Shown: positions 6,134 to 12,442, numbered from the stretch's first letter. The stretch is 17,090 nucleotides of DNA from Anaerolineae bacterium (GCA_016926595.1 JAFGOG010000378.1:1-17090), one strand, 5' to 3'. Made by a program: numbers and translations. Notes: generated by a model from the sequence alone, not told the origin.

Positions 6134-7813
6134 ATGTACAAGAAACTGATTTCGCTGTTGCTTCTATCGACTCTGCTGCTCGGCCTGTTGGCCACGCTTG
6201 GGGGGTGCGGAGCCACTCCAACGCCAACCCCAGCGCCGGCGCAGCCCACGACCGCGCCGACGGCCGCCGCCGAGGCGGAAAAGCTGATCCTGGCCACCAC
6301 CACCAGCACCGCCGACTCGGGTCTGCTCGATTTCATCCTGCCCGGCTTTGAGCAGGCCAACAACGTCAAGATCAAAGTGATCGCCGTCGGCACCGGCCAG
6401 GCGATCGAAATTGGCAGCAAGGGCGACGCCGACGTCCTGCTGGTCCACAGCCGCAAGTCGGAAGACAAGTTCGTCGCCGACGGGTATGCCAAAGAGCGTT
6501 TCGACGTGATGTACAACGACTTTGTCATCGTCGGCCCCACGAGCGATCCGGCCAAGATCGGAGGCATGACCTATGCCGCTAATGCACTGACCGCAATTGC
6601 CGGCGCGGAGGCCACCTTCGCCAGCCGGGGCGACAAGTCGGGCACCCACACCAAGGAACTGAGCCTGTGGAGCTCGGCGGGCATTACCCCGACGGCCGAC
6701 ATGCCCTGGTACCAATCGATCGGCCAGGGCATGGGCGATACGCTGCTCTTTGCCAACGAGCAGCAGGCTTATACCCTCACCGATCGGGGCACCTACCTGT
6801 CGATGCGGGACAAGCTGCCCGACCTGCCGATCCTGGTCGGTGGGCAGACGCTGACCGACAACATCGACAAGAAACTGCTCAATCCGTACGGCGTGATGGC
6901 GGTCAATCCCGACACGCTCCCTGTAACCAGGTACGACCTGGCGATAAAGTTTGTGGAGTGGCTCCTATCGCCAGAGACTCAGGCCAAGATCGGCGGTTAT
7001 GGCGTGGACGAGTTCGGCCAGCCGTTGTTCTATCCCGGCACGCCGCCCAGCACCCCAGCGCCTGCCGCTGCTGCGCTCAGGATGACCGGCCCTGCCCTGG
7101 AGCTGAGCTGGACCGAGGAGCAGCTCAAGGCCCTGGGCGCCATCGACGTCGACTATACCGGCAAGGACGGCACGACGACAACATACACCGGTGTGCTAAT
7201 CACCAAGCTGCTTGAAGAGGCCAAGGCCCCGGCCGACGCCGCCAGCCTGGTCCTGGTGGCCAGCGATGCCTATACCGCTTCCGTGGCCATGGCCGACATA
7301 CAGGGCTGCGCCGATTGCATCGTCGCCTTTGACCCTAAAGGTGGCCTGAGATCTGTCCTTCCCAACCTATCGGGCAAGGCCCAGGTCAAAAACCTGATCG
7401 AGATCCAGATCCAGGGCGGCGCTGGTGGAAGCGCTCCGGCGGCTGGCGGAATTCCCGATAACGCCGCACTCAAGATCACGGGCAACGTGGAGACAGAGAT
7501 AGGCTGGACTGAGGAGCAAGTACGGGCGATGAAGACCACGGACGCCCAGTCCACCAACAAGGAAGGCCAGACCGAGACCTATACCGGCGTCCTGATCAAC
7601 GACCTTTTGGCCTTTGCCAAGCCCAAGAGCGACGCGACGACGCTCATCTTTGTCGCCGACGACGGCTATACCGCCGAGGCGCCCCTGGCCGACGTGCTGG
7701 CTTGTGCGGATTGCATCGTCTCTTTCCGCACCAATGGCGTCTTTAGCACGGCGCTGCCGGGCTTTTCCAGTAAGGTTCAGGTCAAGGGCGTGATCGAAAT
7801 CCAGGTGAAATAG
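6134..7813 (+). CDS. tupA: Tungstate-binding lipoprotein TupA with two fused C-terminal SUOX-like domains
   Basis: Captures tungstate outside the membrane and delivers it to TupBC. The lipoprotein signal ends at LGGC (Cys25) and a TP-rich linker follows. The TupA domain (about 48-300) shows the oxyanion-binding signatures TTTSTADSG (55-63) and SRGDKSGTH (164-172). TupA is normally about 270-290 residues; this one is 559. A TPAPAAA linker leads to two extra domains, about 315-427 and 444-559, each with TYTGVLI, a (D)AYTA/DGYTA turn and a CADC pair (392-395 and 524-527). The last domain is 76% identical to domain 2 of the upstream lipoprotein. The extra domains are presumably exposed beside the binding site; their role is unknown. 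ATG 6134 follows AGGAGGG. This is the last gene of the operon, and a hairpin lies downstream at 7839-7882. Confidence 0.9.
   Translation: MYKKLISLLLLSTLLLGLLATLGGCGATPTPTPAPAQPTTAPTAAAEAEKLILATTTSTADSGLLDFILPGFEQANNVKIKVIAVGTGQAIEIGSKGDADVLLVHSRKSEDKFVADGYAKERFDVMYNDFVIVGPTSDPAKIGGMTYAANALTAIAGAEATFASRGDKSGTHTKELSLWSSAGITPTADMPWYQSIGQGMGDTLLFANEQQAYTLTDRGTYLSMRDKLPDLPILVGGQTLTDNIDKKLLNPYGVMAVNPDTLPVTRYDLAIKFVEWLLSPETQAKIGGYGVDEFGQPLFYPGTPPSTPAPAAAALRMTGPALELSWTEEQLKALGAIDVDYTGKDGTTTTYTGVLITKLLEEAKAPADAASLVLVASDAYTASVAMADIQGCADCIVAFDPKGGLRSVLPNLSGKAQVKNLIEIQIQGGAGGSAPAAGGIPDNAALKITGNVETEIGWTEEQVRAMKTTDAQSTNKEGQTETYTGVLINDLLAFAKPKSDATTLIFVADDGYTAEAPLADVLACADCIVSFRTNGVFSTALPGFSSKVQVKGVIEIQVK
7463..7810 (+). 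repeat. Duplicated domain-coding segment, copy 2 (TupA C-terminal domain)
   Basis: Encodes 116 residues from AALKITGNVE to IEIQVK, aligning without gaps to the product of 4296-4643 (88/116 identical). The most variable stretch is the loop that would hold the Mo-ligand cysteine in sulfite oxidase-type enzymes. The GYTAE turn, the CxDCIVSF segment and the VQVKGV strand are conserved. Confidence 0.85.
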
Positions 7814-7838
7814 CCGCTGGCCCCGGCTTTTGGCGAGC

Positions 7839-7882
7839 AGGCGCGGCCCGATGTCCGGAATGCCGGGCGCCAGGCCGCGCCT
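7839..7882. terminator. Hairpin between convergent tupA and the small basic protein gene
   Basis: AGGCGCGGCC (7839-7848) is the exact reverse complement of GGCCGCGCCT (7873-7882). Inside it a second short stem CCGG-AATG-CCGG is separated from the outer one by a symmetric 6/6 internal loop. It lies 25 bases after the tupA stop and before the stop of the minus-strand gene, so a two-way terminator is likely, although no T-tract follows on either side. Confidence 0.55.
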
Positions 7883-7960
7883 CTAGGCATCCGCGTCAGA
7901 CTTCGATTTGACGAGCCGGCCAACAGTCGCTACGCTGTGCGCAGCAGGATGGGGGTGCGT

Positions 7961-8215
7961 CTATTCCTTGGCCTGCTTGCGGCGGCTGCGCTGGCGCCCG
8001 GGGTCGGCTTGGTCGTCTGGCTTGCCGGCCTGATCGCCGTGAGGCAGGTAGACGATCTCGGCGCCGATCTCGGCTGCAAGCTTTTCCAGCTCCATCCGGC
8101 GGAACCGCGTCCTGAACAGCTCCAGGTCGAGACCTTCGACGGCAACGATGGCAAAGCGGGGCCGGCGCGCGCCCCGGCCGGTGCGGGGCCGGCATCGGAC
8201 AAAGATCTTGCTCAT
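7961..8215 (-). CDS. Small basic protein of unknown function
   Basis: 84 residues. It is not assigned to a known family. The N-terminus is strongly basic (MSKIFVRCRPRTGRGARRPR), followed by a predicted beta strand FAIVAVEG, a charged helix LELFRTRFRRMELEKLAAEIG, a second strand AEIVYLP, and a basic, glycine/aspartate-rich tail ending RQRSRRKQAKE. Such a layout would suit a nucleic-acid-binding protein, but that is a guess. ATG 8215 is supported by AAAGGAG 6-7 bases upstream and by a near-consensus promoter at 8283-8311 on the same strand. An in-frame extension to 8371 would run through the promoter and was rejected. The leader contains two hairpins (8229-8248, 8264-8277), hinting at RNA-level control. 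Confidence 0.7.
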   Translation of the reverse strand: MSKIFVRCRPRTGRGARRPRFAIVAVEGLDLELFRTRFRRMELEKLAAEIGAEIVYLPHGDQAGKPDDQADPGRQRSRRKQAKE

Positions 8216-8228
8216 AAGGCTCCTTTCG

Positions 8229-8248
8229 TGCCAGACTTGTGTCTGGCA
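8229..8248 (-). promoter_or_regulatory. Perfect hairpin in the leader of the small basic protein
   Basis: TGCCAGAC-TTGT-GTCTGGCA: an 8-bp perfect stem with a 4-base loop. In the minus-strand transcript it sits just upstream of the AAAGGAG ribosome site, where it could limit ribosome access or bind a protein. As DNA it could equally be an operator in the divergent intergenic region. Confidence 0.5.
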
Positions 8249-8263
8249 GATTGCGAGTAGTTT

Positions 8264-8277
8264 TGGGCAGATGCCCA
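8264..8277 (-). promoter_or_regulatory. Second small hairpin at the expected transcript start
   Basis: TGGGC-AGAT-GCCCA, a 5-bp stem with a 4-base loop, lies 7-20 bases downstream of the minus-strand -10 box. The minus-strand RNA would therefore begin at or within it. It may protect the 5' end or act as an operator. Confidence 0.4.
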
Positions 8278-8282
8278 GCAAC

Positions 8283-8311
8283 ACAATACTCTGAGAAGGC
8301 AGGTTTGTCAA
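8283..8311 (-). promoter_or_regulatory. Sigma70-type promoter for the small basic protein
   Basis: On the minus strand, TTGACA (8306-8311), a 17-base spacer, then TATTGT (8283-8288). The -35 box is a perfect consensus match. Transcription would start near 8276, giving a leader of about 60 bases. The box region overlaps the sequence just upstream of the divergent gene at 8315. Confidence 0.7.
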
Positions 8312-8314
8312 GTT

Positions 8315-9001
8315 ATGATCTTTATCGGTCTCGACGACACCGACACCCTCGAATCGCGGGGCACCGGCCACCTGGCGCGGCAGATCGCCGCCGTGCTGGC
8401 CGCCGACTATGCCGTGCTGGGCCTAGTCCGCCACCAACTGCTGCGCGACCCCCGTGTGCCATGCACCAAGAATAACAGCAGCGCGGCCATCCTTCTCGAC
8501 GGCGGCCCCGCGACAAGCCCCACTGGGCTGGCGGAACGGCTGCGAGCCATGATGCTTGACCATTATCAGCCCGGCAGCGACCCTGGCCTGTGCGTCACCG
8601 ACCTGGCGCCCGAGGCTGTGCTCGAGTTTGGCCGCCGCGCGCAGCGCGAGCTGGTCACCCAGGACGAGGCGCGCGCGCTGGCCGCTGCCCACGCCATTCC
8701 GCTGCTGGGCCTGGGCGGCGATGAAAGCGGGGTGATCGGCGCGCTGGCCGCTGTCGGGCTGGCGGCCAACGGCGACGATGGCCGCTACATTCTGGTCGGC
8801 CGGCTGCGAGAGCTGGCCGGGCTTCAGCCGGTACCGGCGCTGCTGGAGGCGGGCATTGCCGCTGTGCAGACGCTGGACGGCAGGCCGGTGGCGACCGGCC
8901 TGGTGCAGACCGACAAGCTGCGCCCTGCTCGTCGCAACGGCCGCCCCATCGCCGTCGTCGAGTGGAACACAGATTGCTGGCTCCCCCTCAAGCTCGACTG
9001 A
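8315..9001 (+). CDS. TiaS-like (tRNA-Ile2 agmatinylcytidine synthetase N-terminal-like) protein
   Basis: 228 residues. The N-terminus MIFIGLDDTDTLESRGTGHLAR matches the signature of TiaS-type proteins (I-G-x-DDTD, then a glycine/threonine motif). Archaeal TiaS modifies C34 of tRNA-Ile2 with agmatine, using ATP. A second conserved-looking stretch is CTKNNSSAAILL (about 50-61); later parts (GLGGDESGVIGALAAVGL, about 131-148; PIAVVEWNTDCW near the end) are consistent with the kinase-like and ferredoxin-like domains. The protein is about half the length of archaeal TiaS and lacks room for the OB-fold and zinc ribbon that bind tRNA, so the reaction is probably different. Bacteria use TilS for this tRNA. 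No clear Shine-Dalgarno precedes ATG 8315. An ABC ATPase remnant follows at 9021. Confidence 0.65.
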   Translation: MIFIGLDDTDTLESRGTGHLARQIAAVLAADYAVLGLVRHQLLRDPRVPCTKNNSSAAILLDGGPATSPTGLAERLRAMMLDHYQPGSDPGLCVTDLAPEAVLEFGRRAQRELVTQDEARALAAAHAIPLLGLGGDESGVIGALAAVGLAANGDDGRYILVGRLRELAGLQPVPALLEAGIAAVQTLDGRPVATGLVQTDKLRPARRNGRPIAVVEWNTDCWLPLKLD

Positions 9002-9020
9002 TCGAGAAATCTGGTAAGCC

Positions 9021-9191
9021 GTGACCGGCATCCTCCAGGCTGAGGCGGTCGCTTACCGCTACCCCCAGAACAACTATGGCCTGGCGCCCATCTCCCTGGC
9101 CCTCCGGCCAGGGGAGCGCCTGCTCGGCGCATTGACCCTGGCCGCGCTGCGCAAGGCCGGCTTCTTTGCCTACCTGGCCGAGAAAAAGTAA
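9021..9191 (+). pseudogene. Remnant of an ABC transporter ATPase
   Basis: GTG 9021 opens a 56-codon frame. Its first ~34 residues (ILQAEAVAYRYPQNNYGL, then PISLALRPGERLLG) read like the N-terminus of an ABC ATPase up to the strand before Walker A. At that point the GxxGxGKST loop is absent, and the frame continues with ALTLAALRKAGFFAYLAEKK and stops. The simplest reading is a gene from which the nucleotide-binding core was deleted, joining the start of the ATPase to the end of it or of the next gene. It lies 19 bases after the TiaS-like gene. A genuine small protein is possible but less likely. Confidence 0.5.
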
Positions 9192-9214
9192 GCTTTTCCA
9201 TGCACCTGGGCAAG

Positions 9215-9246
9215 TTGCTTTTTTAAGCAAAAAGGGCTACTATGAT
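9215..9246 (+). promoter_or_regulatory. Possible promoter upstream of the M4 peptidase
   Basis: TATGAT (9241-9246) is a fair -10 box. The nearest -35-like hexamer TTGCTT (9215-9220) is 20 bases away, longer than ideal, and is part of a small AT-rich inverted repeat (TTGCTT-TTTT-AAGCAA). Transcription near 9253 would give a ~75-base leader. Confidence 0.3.
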
Positions 9247-9250
9247 AGAG

Positions 9251-9282
9251 CCATTTTGCCGATCTATGGCAGACCAAAATGG
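9251..9282 (+). promoter_or_regulatory. Inverted repeat in the leader of the M4 peptidase
   Basis: CCATTTTG (9251-9258) and CAAAATGG (9275-9282) are exact reverse complements. A competing inner stem TGCC/GGCA (9257-9260, 9268-9271) is also possible. It lies 45 bases upstream of the start codon and could be an operator or a leader hairpin. Confidence 0.4.
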
Positions 9283-9326
9283 GCTATAGTGTGAGCACGT
9301 TACAACTCGAAGAAAGGGAGGTATCA

Positions 9327-10397
9327 ATGGACAAGTTCGGTGTTGGCGATTTTCACCCGATCCAGTGCATTTTGCCCCCTCACATGGTCGATGCCATCAA
9401 GAAACGGGGCGACGAGAGCCAGCGGAAAATGGCCGAGCAGGTCGAGAAGCAGGCCGCAGCGTACCGGATCGAGCGCGAAGCGGCCGCGCCGCCTGGCGCT
9501 TTTCGAGGCGTGCCGGCCATGCGGCGGGGCTTGGCGGCGCACGTCAAGCGCGAGGTGTACGACGGCAAGTCGAAAGTGGGCTTGCCCGGCGACATGGCTC
9601 GGCGTGAAGGCGATCCCCCGATCGCCGACGCGGCCGTCAACGAGGTTTACGACGCTGCCGGCGACGTCTTTGACCTCTATTATGACAACTGGCGCCGCAA
9701 CTCCCTCGACGGGATTGGCATGACCCTCGTCCAGACCGTCCATCATCGCAAGAACTTTAACAACGCCTTCTGGAACGGCACCCAGATGGCCTACGGCGAT
9801 GGGGATGGGATCATCTTTAAGAGCTTTGCCGTCCTGTCTGTGATCGGTCACGAGCTGTCCCACGGGGTTGTGCAGTACTCTGGCGGATTGGAATACCGCG
9901 ATCAAGCTGGGGCGCTCAACGAGAGCTTTGCCGACGTGTTTGGCGCATTATCAGAGCAGTACAAGCACAAACAGTCGGCCGCCGAGGCATCATGGCTGAT
10001 AGGAGCCGGCATCTTGGGGCCCAACATCCAGGGGATTGCCCTCCGCTCCATGAGGGCGCCGGGCACCGCCTATAACGACGCCATCCTGAGCCAGGATCCC
10101 CAGCCATTTCACATGGATCTGTACGTCAACACCTCGTCCGACAACGGCGGCGTCCACATCAACTCGGGCATTCCCAACCACGCCTTTTACCTCCTGGCGC
10201 AATACCTGGGCGGCTATGCCTGGGAAAAAGCCGGCAAGATCTGGTACGACACCATGCAGGCGATCAACAACCCATTCGCCACCTTCCGCGACTGGGCCGA
10301 CAAGACGGTCGAGATTGCTCGCGCCGTCTATGGCGCCGGCAGCATCGAGATGACAATGACCCGCCGCGCCTGGAAACTGGTCGGTATCGCGGTATAG
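9327..10397 (+). CDS. Protealysin-like M4 family metallopeptidase
   Basis: Zinc endopeptidase of the thermolysin family. 356 residues. Zinc ligands and catalytic Glu are in HELSH (H175, E176, H179), the third ligand is E199 in GALNESFADVFG, and the transition-state His is H277 in DNGGVHINSGIPNHAF. There is no signal peptide. The short N-terminal segment with PPHM (17-20) matches the compact propeptide of the protealysin subgroup, unlike the long FTP/PepSY propeptides of secreted thermolysins. ATG 9327 was chosen because GGGAGG lies 5 bases upstream; an upstream ATG at 9279 falls in the presumed leader. The inhibitor-like gene starts 7 bases after the stop, the usual protealysin operon layout. 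The enzyme is probably held in the cytoplasm or exported by a non-classical route. Confidence 0.92.
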   Translation: MDKFGVGDFHPIQCILPPHMVDAIKKRGDESQRKMAEQVEKQAAAYRIEREAAAPPGAFRGVPAMRRGLAAHVKREVYDGKSKVGLPGDMARREGDPPIADAAVNEVYDAAGDVFDLYYDNWRRNSLDGIGMTLVQTVHHRKNFNNAFWNGTQMAYGDGDGIIFKSFAVLSVIGHELSHGVVQYSGGLEYRDQAGALNESFADVFGALSEQYKHKQSAAEASWLIGAGILGPNIQGIALRSMRAPGTAYNDAILSQDPQPFHMDLYVNTSSDNGGVHINSGIPNHAFYLLAQYLGGYAWEKAGKIWYDTMQAINNPFATFRDWADKTVEIARAVYGAGSIEMTMTRRAWKLVGIAV

Positions 10398-10404
10398 GTA
10401 AGGT

Positions 10405-10731
10405 ATGAGGATCTTTTTGCGGACCACGACCGGCCAGGGCATTATACTCGAAGGCCAACTGGATACCGCCGATCTACCCAGCGACCTGGGTGACCGGATG
10501 GAAGAGATCCTGCGGCCCCGCCGGCTCACTACGGTTGCCAAGGCTCCGATACGCCGCTCCATGGTAGACATGCAGCGCTACGAGCTCACACTCCTGCCCA
10601 AGAGCTCGCGCGGCAAGCCGCGGACCTTCGAGTTTTCCGACGCGGCGGCCGGCGAAGACCTGGTGGAGCTGCTGGACGAGCTGACGCACGAGATCACGCT
10701 GCAGAAGGTGCGCGCCCTGTCAGAGGGCTAG
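10405..10731 (+). CDS. Emfourin-like inhibitor of the M4 peptidase
   Basis: 108 residues. It resembles emfourin, the small proteinaceous inhibitor encoded next to protealysin: an N-terminal strand MRIFLRTTTG, LDTADLPSDLGDRMEEIL, a central strand QRYELTLL (about 57-64), and the closing FEFSDAAAGEDLVELLDEL (about 75-93). No signal peptide is present, so both proteins would meet in the same compartment, which would block premature proteolysis. The ATG follows GGTAAGGT and lies 7 bases after the peptidase stop, so the two are co-transcribed. The family call rests on pattern and position; the pairing makes it fairly safe. Confidence 0.75.
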   Translation: MRIFLRTTTGQGIILEGQLDTADLPSDLGDRMEEILRPRRLTTVAKAPIRRSMVDMQRYELTLLPKSSRGKPRTFEFSDAAAGEDLVELLDELTHEITLQKVRALSEG

Positions 10732-10758
10732 GCGGCTCAACCCATCACCTGGAAAATG

Positions 10759-10794
10759 CCGGCGCACCCGGCCCAACTGGGCCGGGTGCGCCGG
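10759..10794. terminator. Perfect 16-bp hairpin, convergent terminator
   Basis: CCGGCGCACCCGGCCC (10759-10774), loop AACT, then its exact reverse complement (10779-10794). It lies between the emfourin-like gene (+) and the lyase gene (-) and would serve both directions. No T-tract follows, so it is not a textbook intrinsic terminator. Confidence 0.7.
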
Positions 10795-10813
10795 TGGCCT
10801 GCCCTGCGCCGGA

Positions 10814-12202
10814 CTAGGCGTCGACCCATTCGAACCGCGCGGTGAAATGCCTCAGGACGGGAGCTTCGTAGGTGAAGCGGAGCCCCCTTATCTCCCGCTT
10901 GTGCTCGGCCGCATAGGCGACCGCCTCGGCAACGTAATCGAGGTGCGATCGGGTATACATCCGCCGGGGTATAGCCAGGCGCAGCAGCTCGTACGGCGCC
11001 GGCGTGACCGTGCCGTCGGCGTTCTTCCTAGCGAATATCAGGCTGCCCATCTCGCCGGCGCGGATGCCCGACAGCTCGTAGAGGTAGGCGCTCATGGCTG
11101 TCCCGGGAAACTGGCGCCACGGAATATGGTCCAGGACCGTGCCCGCGTCGATGAATATGGCGTGCCCACCGGTCGGGCGAACGATCGGGATCCCCGCGTC
11201 CAGGAGCCTGGTCCCGAGGTAGGCCGTGTGGTCGAGCCGGTAGCGCAGATACTGCTCGTCGAGCCCTTCCTCCAGCCCTACGGCCAGCGCCTCCATGTCG
11301 TACCCGGCCAGGCCCCCATAGGTGGGAAAGCCTTCTATCGGGATCATCCGGTTGCGGCAGCGCTCGGCCCAGTCAGCGTCGTTCAGCGCCACAAAGCCGC
11401 CGATGTTGGACAGGCCGTCCTTCTTGGCGCTCATGGTGCAGCCGTCTGCGTGCGAGAAGATCTCCTGGGCGATCTCCAGCGGCGTCCTGTCCGCATACCC
11501 CGCCTCGCGCAGCTTGATGAACATGGCGTTCTCGGCATACCGGCAGGCGTCGATGAAGAAAGGGATGCCGTGCTGGCGGCAGACCCCGCTCACTTGACGG
11601 ATGTTGGCCATTGAGACCGGCTGCCCGCCCCCGGCATTGTTCGTCACCGTAATCATCACGATCGGGATCCGGTCGCGTCCAACCTCCCGGATGAGCGCTT
11701 TTAGCTGTCCCACGTCCATGTTGCCCTTGAAGGGGTGCTCGAGCATCGGTTCCTTCCCCTCGGCAACCAGGAGGTCGCGGGTCTCTACGCCCAGAAGCTC
11801 GATGTTGGCCCGCGTGGTATCAAAATGGGTGTTGCTGGGCACAACCTGGCCGGGCTTGAGGATACTGCTGAACAGGATGTGCTCAGCCGAGCGGCCCTGG
11901 TGGGTTGGCAGCACGTGGCGAAAGCCGGTGATCTTTTGGACCTGGGCCTGGAACTTGAAAAAAGAGCGGCTGCCGGCGTAGGTTTCGTCGCCCAGCAGCA
12001 TGGCCCCCCACTGCGCCGCGCTCATGGCGCCCGTGCCCGAATCGGTCAGCAGGTCGATCAGGATCTCGTCGGCCCGTAGCTGGAACGTGTTCAGCCCTGC
12101 CCGCGCGAGCGCCGCTTGGCGCTGCTCAAGCGTGGTGATGCCCAGCGGCTCTACGCTCTTGATGCGGAAAGGCTCGATGGCTGTTTTTGGCTGAAAGCCC
12201 AT
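10814..12202 (-). CDS. tnaA: Tryptophanase-like beta-eliminating lyase (PLP enzyme)
   Basis: Predicted to split tryptophan into indole, pyruvate and ammonia, in the cytoplasm. 462 residues, full length for the tryptophanase/tyrosine phenol-lyase family. Landmarks: IDLLTDSGTGAMS (49-61), YAGSRSFF (75-82), PTHQGR (99-104), the PLP-region Asp218 in FIDACRYAENA, and the PLP Lys in SAKKD (Lys261). The C-terminus VLRHFTARF holds His452, matching tryptophanase His463, where tyrosine phenol-lyase has Phe. The position of the phenol-binding Arg (ERG in tyrosine phenol-lyase) is Met385 here. Both point to tryptophanase, but SMANIR and CTMSAKKDGLSNIGGF are closer to tyrosine phenol-lyase, so specificity is not certain. 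The start has GAGAGGAG 7 bases upstream and a promoter at 12250-12278. No leader peptide like TnaC fits in the ~40-base leader. Confidence 0.88.
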   Translation of the reverse strand: MGFQPKTAIEPFRIKSVEPLGITTLEQRQAALARAGLNTFQLRADEILIDLLTDSGTGAMSAAQWGAMLLGDETYAGSRSFFKFQAQVQKITGFRHVLPTHQGRSAEHILFSSILKPGQVVPSNTHFDTTRANIELLGVETRDLLVAEGKEPMLEHPFKGNMDVGQLKALIREVGRDRIPIVMITVTNNAGGGQPVSMANIRQVSGVCRQHGIPFFIDACRYAENAMFIKLREAGYADRTPLEIAQEIFSHADGCTMSAKKDGLSNIGGFVALNDADWAERCRNRMIPIEGFPTYGGLAGYDMEALAVGLEEGLDEQYLRYRLDHTAYLGTRLLDAGIPIVRPTGGHAIFIDAGTVLDHIPWRQFPGTAMSAYLYELSGIRAGEMGSLIFARKNADGTVTPAPYELLRLAIPRRMYTRSHLDYVAEAVAYAAEHKREIRGLRFTYEAPVLRHFTARFEWVDA

Positions 12203-12226
12203 CTTTTCTCCTCTCTGAGGTGCTGT

Positions 12227-12282
12227 GTCAAGCTTGGCTCGATGGCGCCATTATACGCGCAAGCGACCCGCAAGTCAAGCTT
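12227..12282 (-). promoter_or_regulatory. Direct repeat flanking the lyase promoter
   Basis: GTCAAGCTT occurs at 12227-12235 and 12274-12282 (47 bases apart, same orientation). One copy overlaps the -35 box and the other lies in the leader. The extended match GTCAAGCTTkGC suggests paired operator half-sites for a regulator of the lyase gene, though chance is not excluded. Confidence 0.35.
12250..12278 (-). promoter_or_regulatory. Sigma70-type promoter for the lyase gene
   Basis: On the minus strand TTGACT (12273-12278), a 17-base spacer, then TATAAT (12250-12255). Transcription would start near 12243, about 40 bases before the start codon. Confidence 0.75.
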
Positions 12283-12391
12283 TGCCCTCAGGTTCCCTCT
12301 TCCCTTGGGGAGATCGCTGTTCGGTGCGGCGCACAGCGCGGCAGAGTGGGGGAGATCTGTTCTCGCACGGGACTCACAGGTAGCCAGAATA

Positions 12392-12420
12392 TTGCGCAAT
12401 GCGGCCAACCATACTATAAT
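12392..12420 (+). promoter_or_regulatory. Sigma70-type promoter for the 12443 gene
   Basis: TTGCGC (12392-12397), a 17-base spacer, then a perfect TATAAT (12415-12420). The start point would be near 12426-12427, only 16 bases before ATG 12443 or about 4 before ATG 12431. Confidence 0.65.
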
Positions 12421-12442
12421 GCCCCAGTGGATGGAAAGTGGA

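Noticed and set aside
7896..8202. Two other minus-strand frames overlapping the small basic protein
   Set aside because: Arg/Pro/Ser-rich shadow sequences without ribosome sites; the frame starting at 8215 has a Shine-Dalgarno and a promoter.
9211..9235. TTGCTT-TTTT-AAGCAA as an intrinsic terminator for the TiaS-like gene
   Set aside because: The stem is only 6 bp and AT-rich, and it is followed by A's, not T's, on the plus strand.
10847..12079. Long plus-strand frames opposite the lyase gene
   Set aside because: Composition is that of a reverse-complement shadow; the minus-strand protein is recognisable along its full length.
12203..12250. A TnaC-like leader peptide before the lyase
   Set aside because: The leader after the predicted start point is only about 40 bases and contains no short frame with a Trp codon in the right place.
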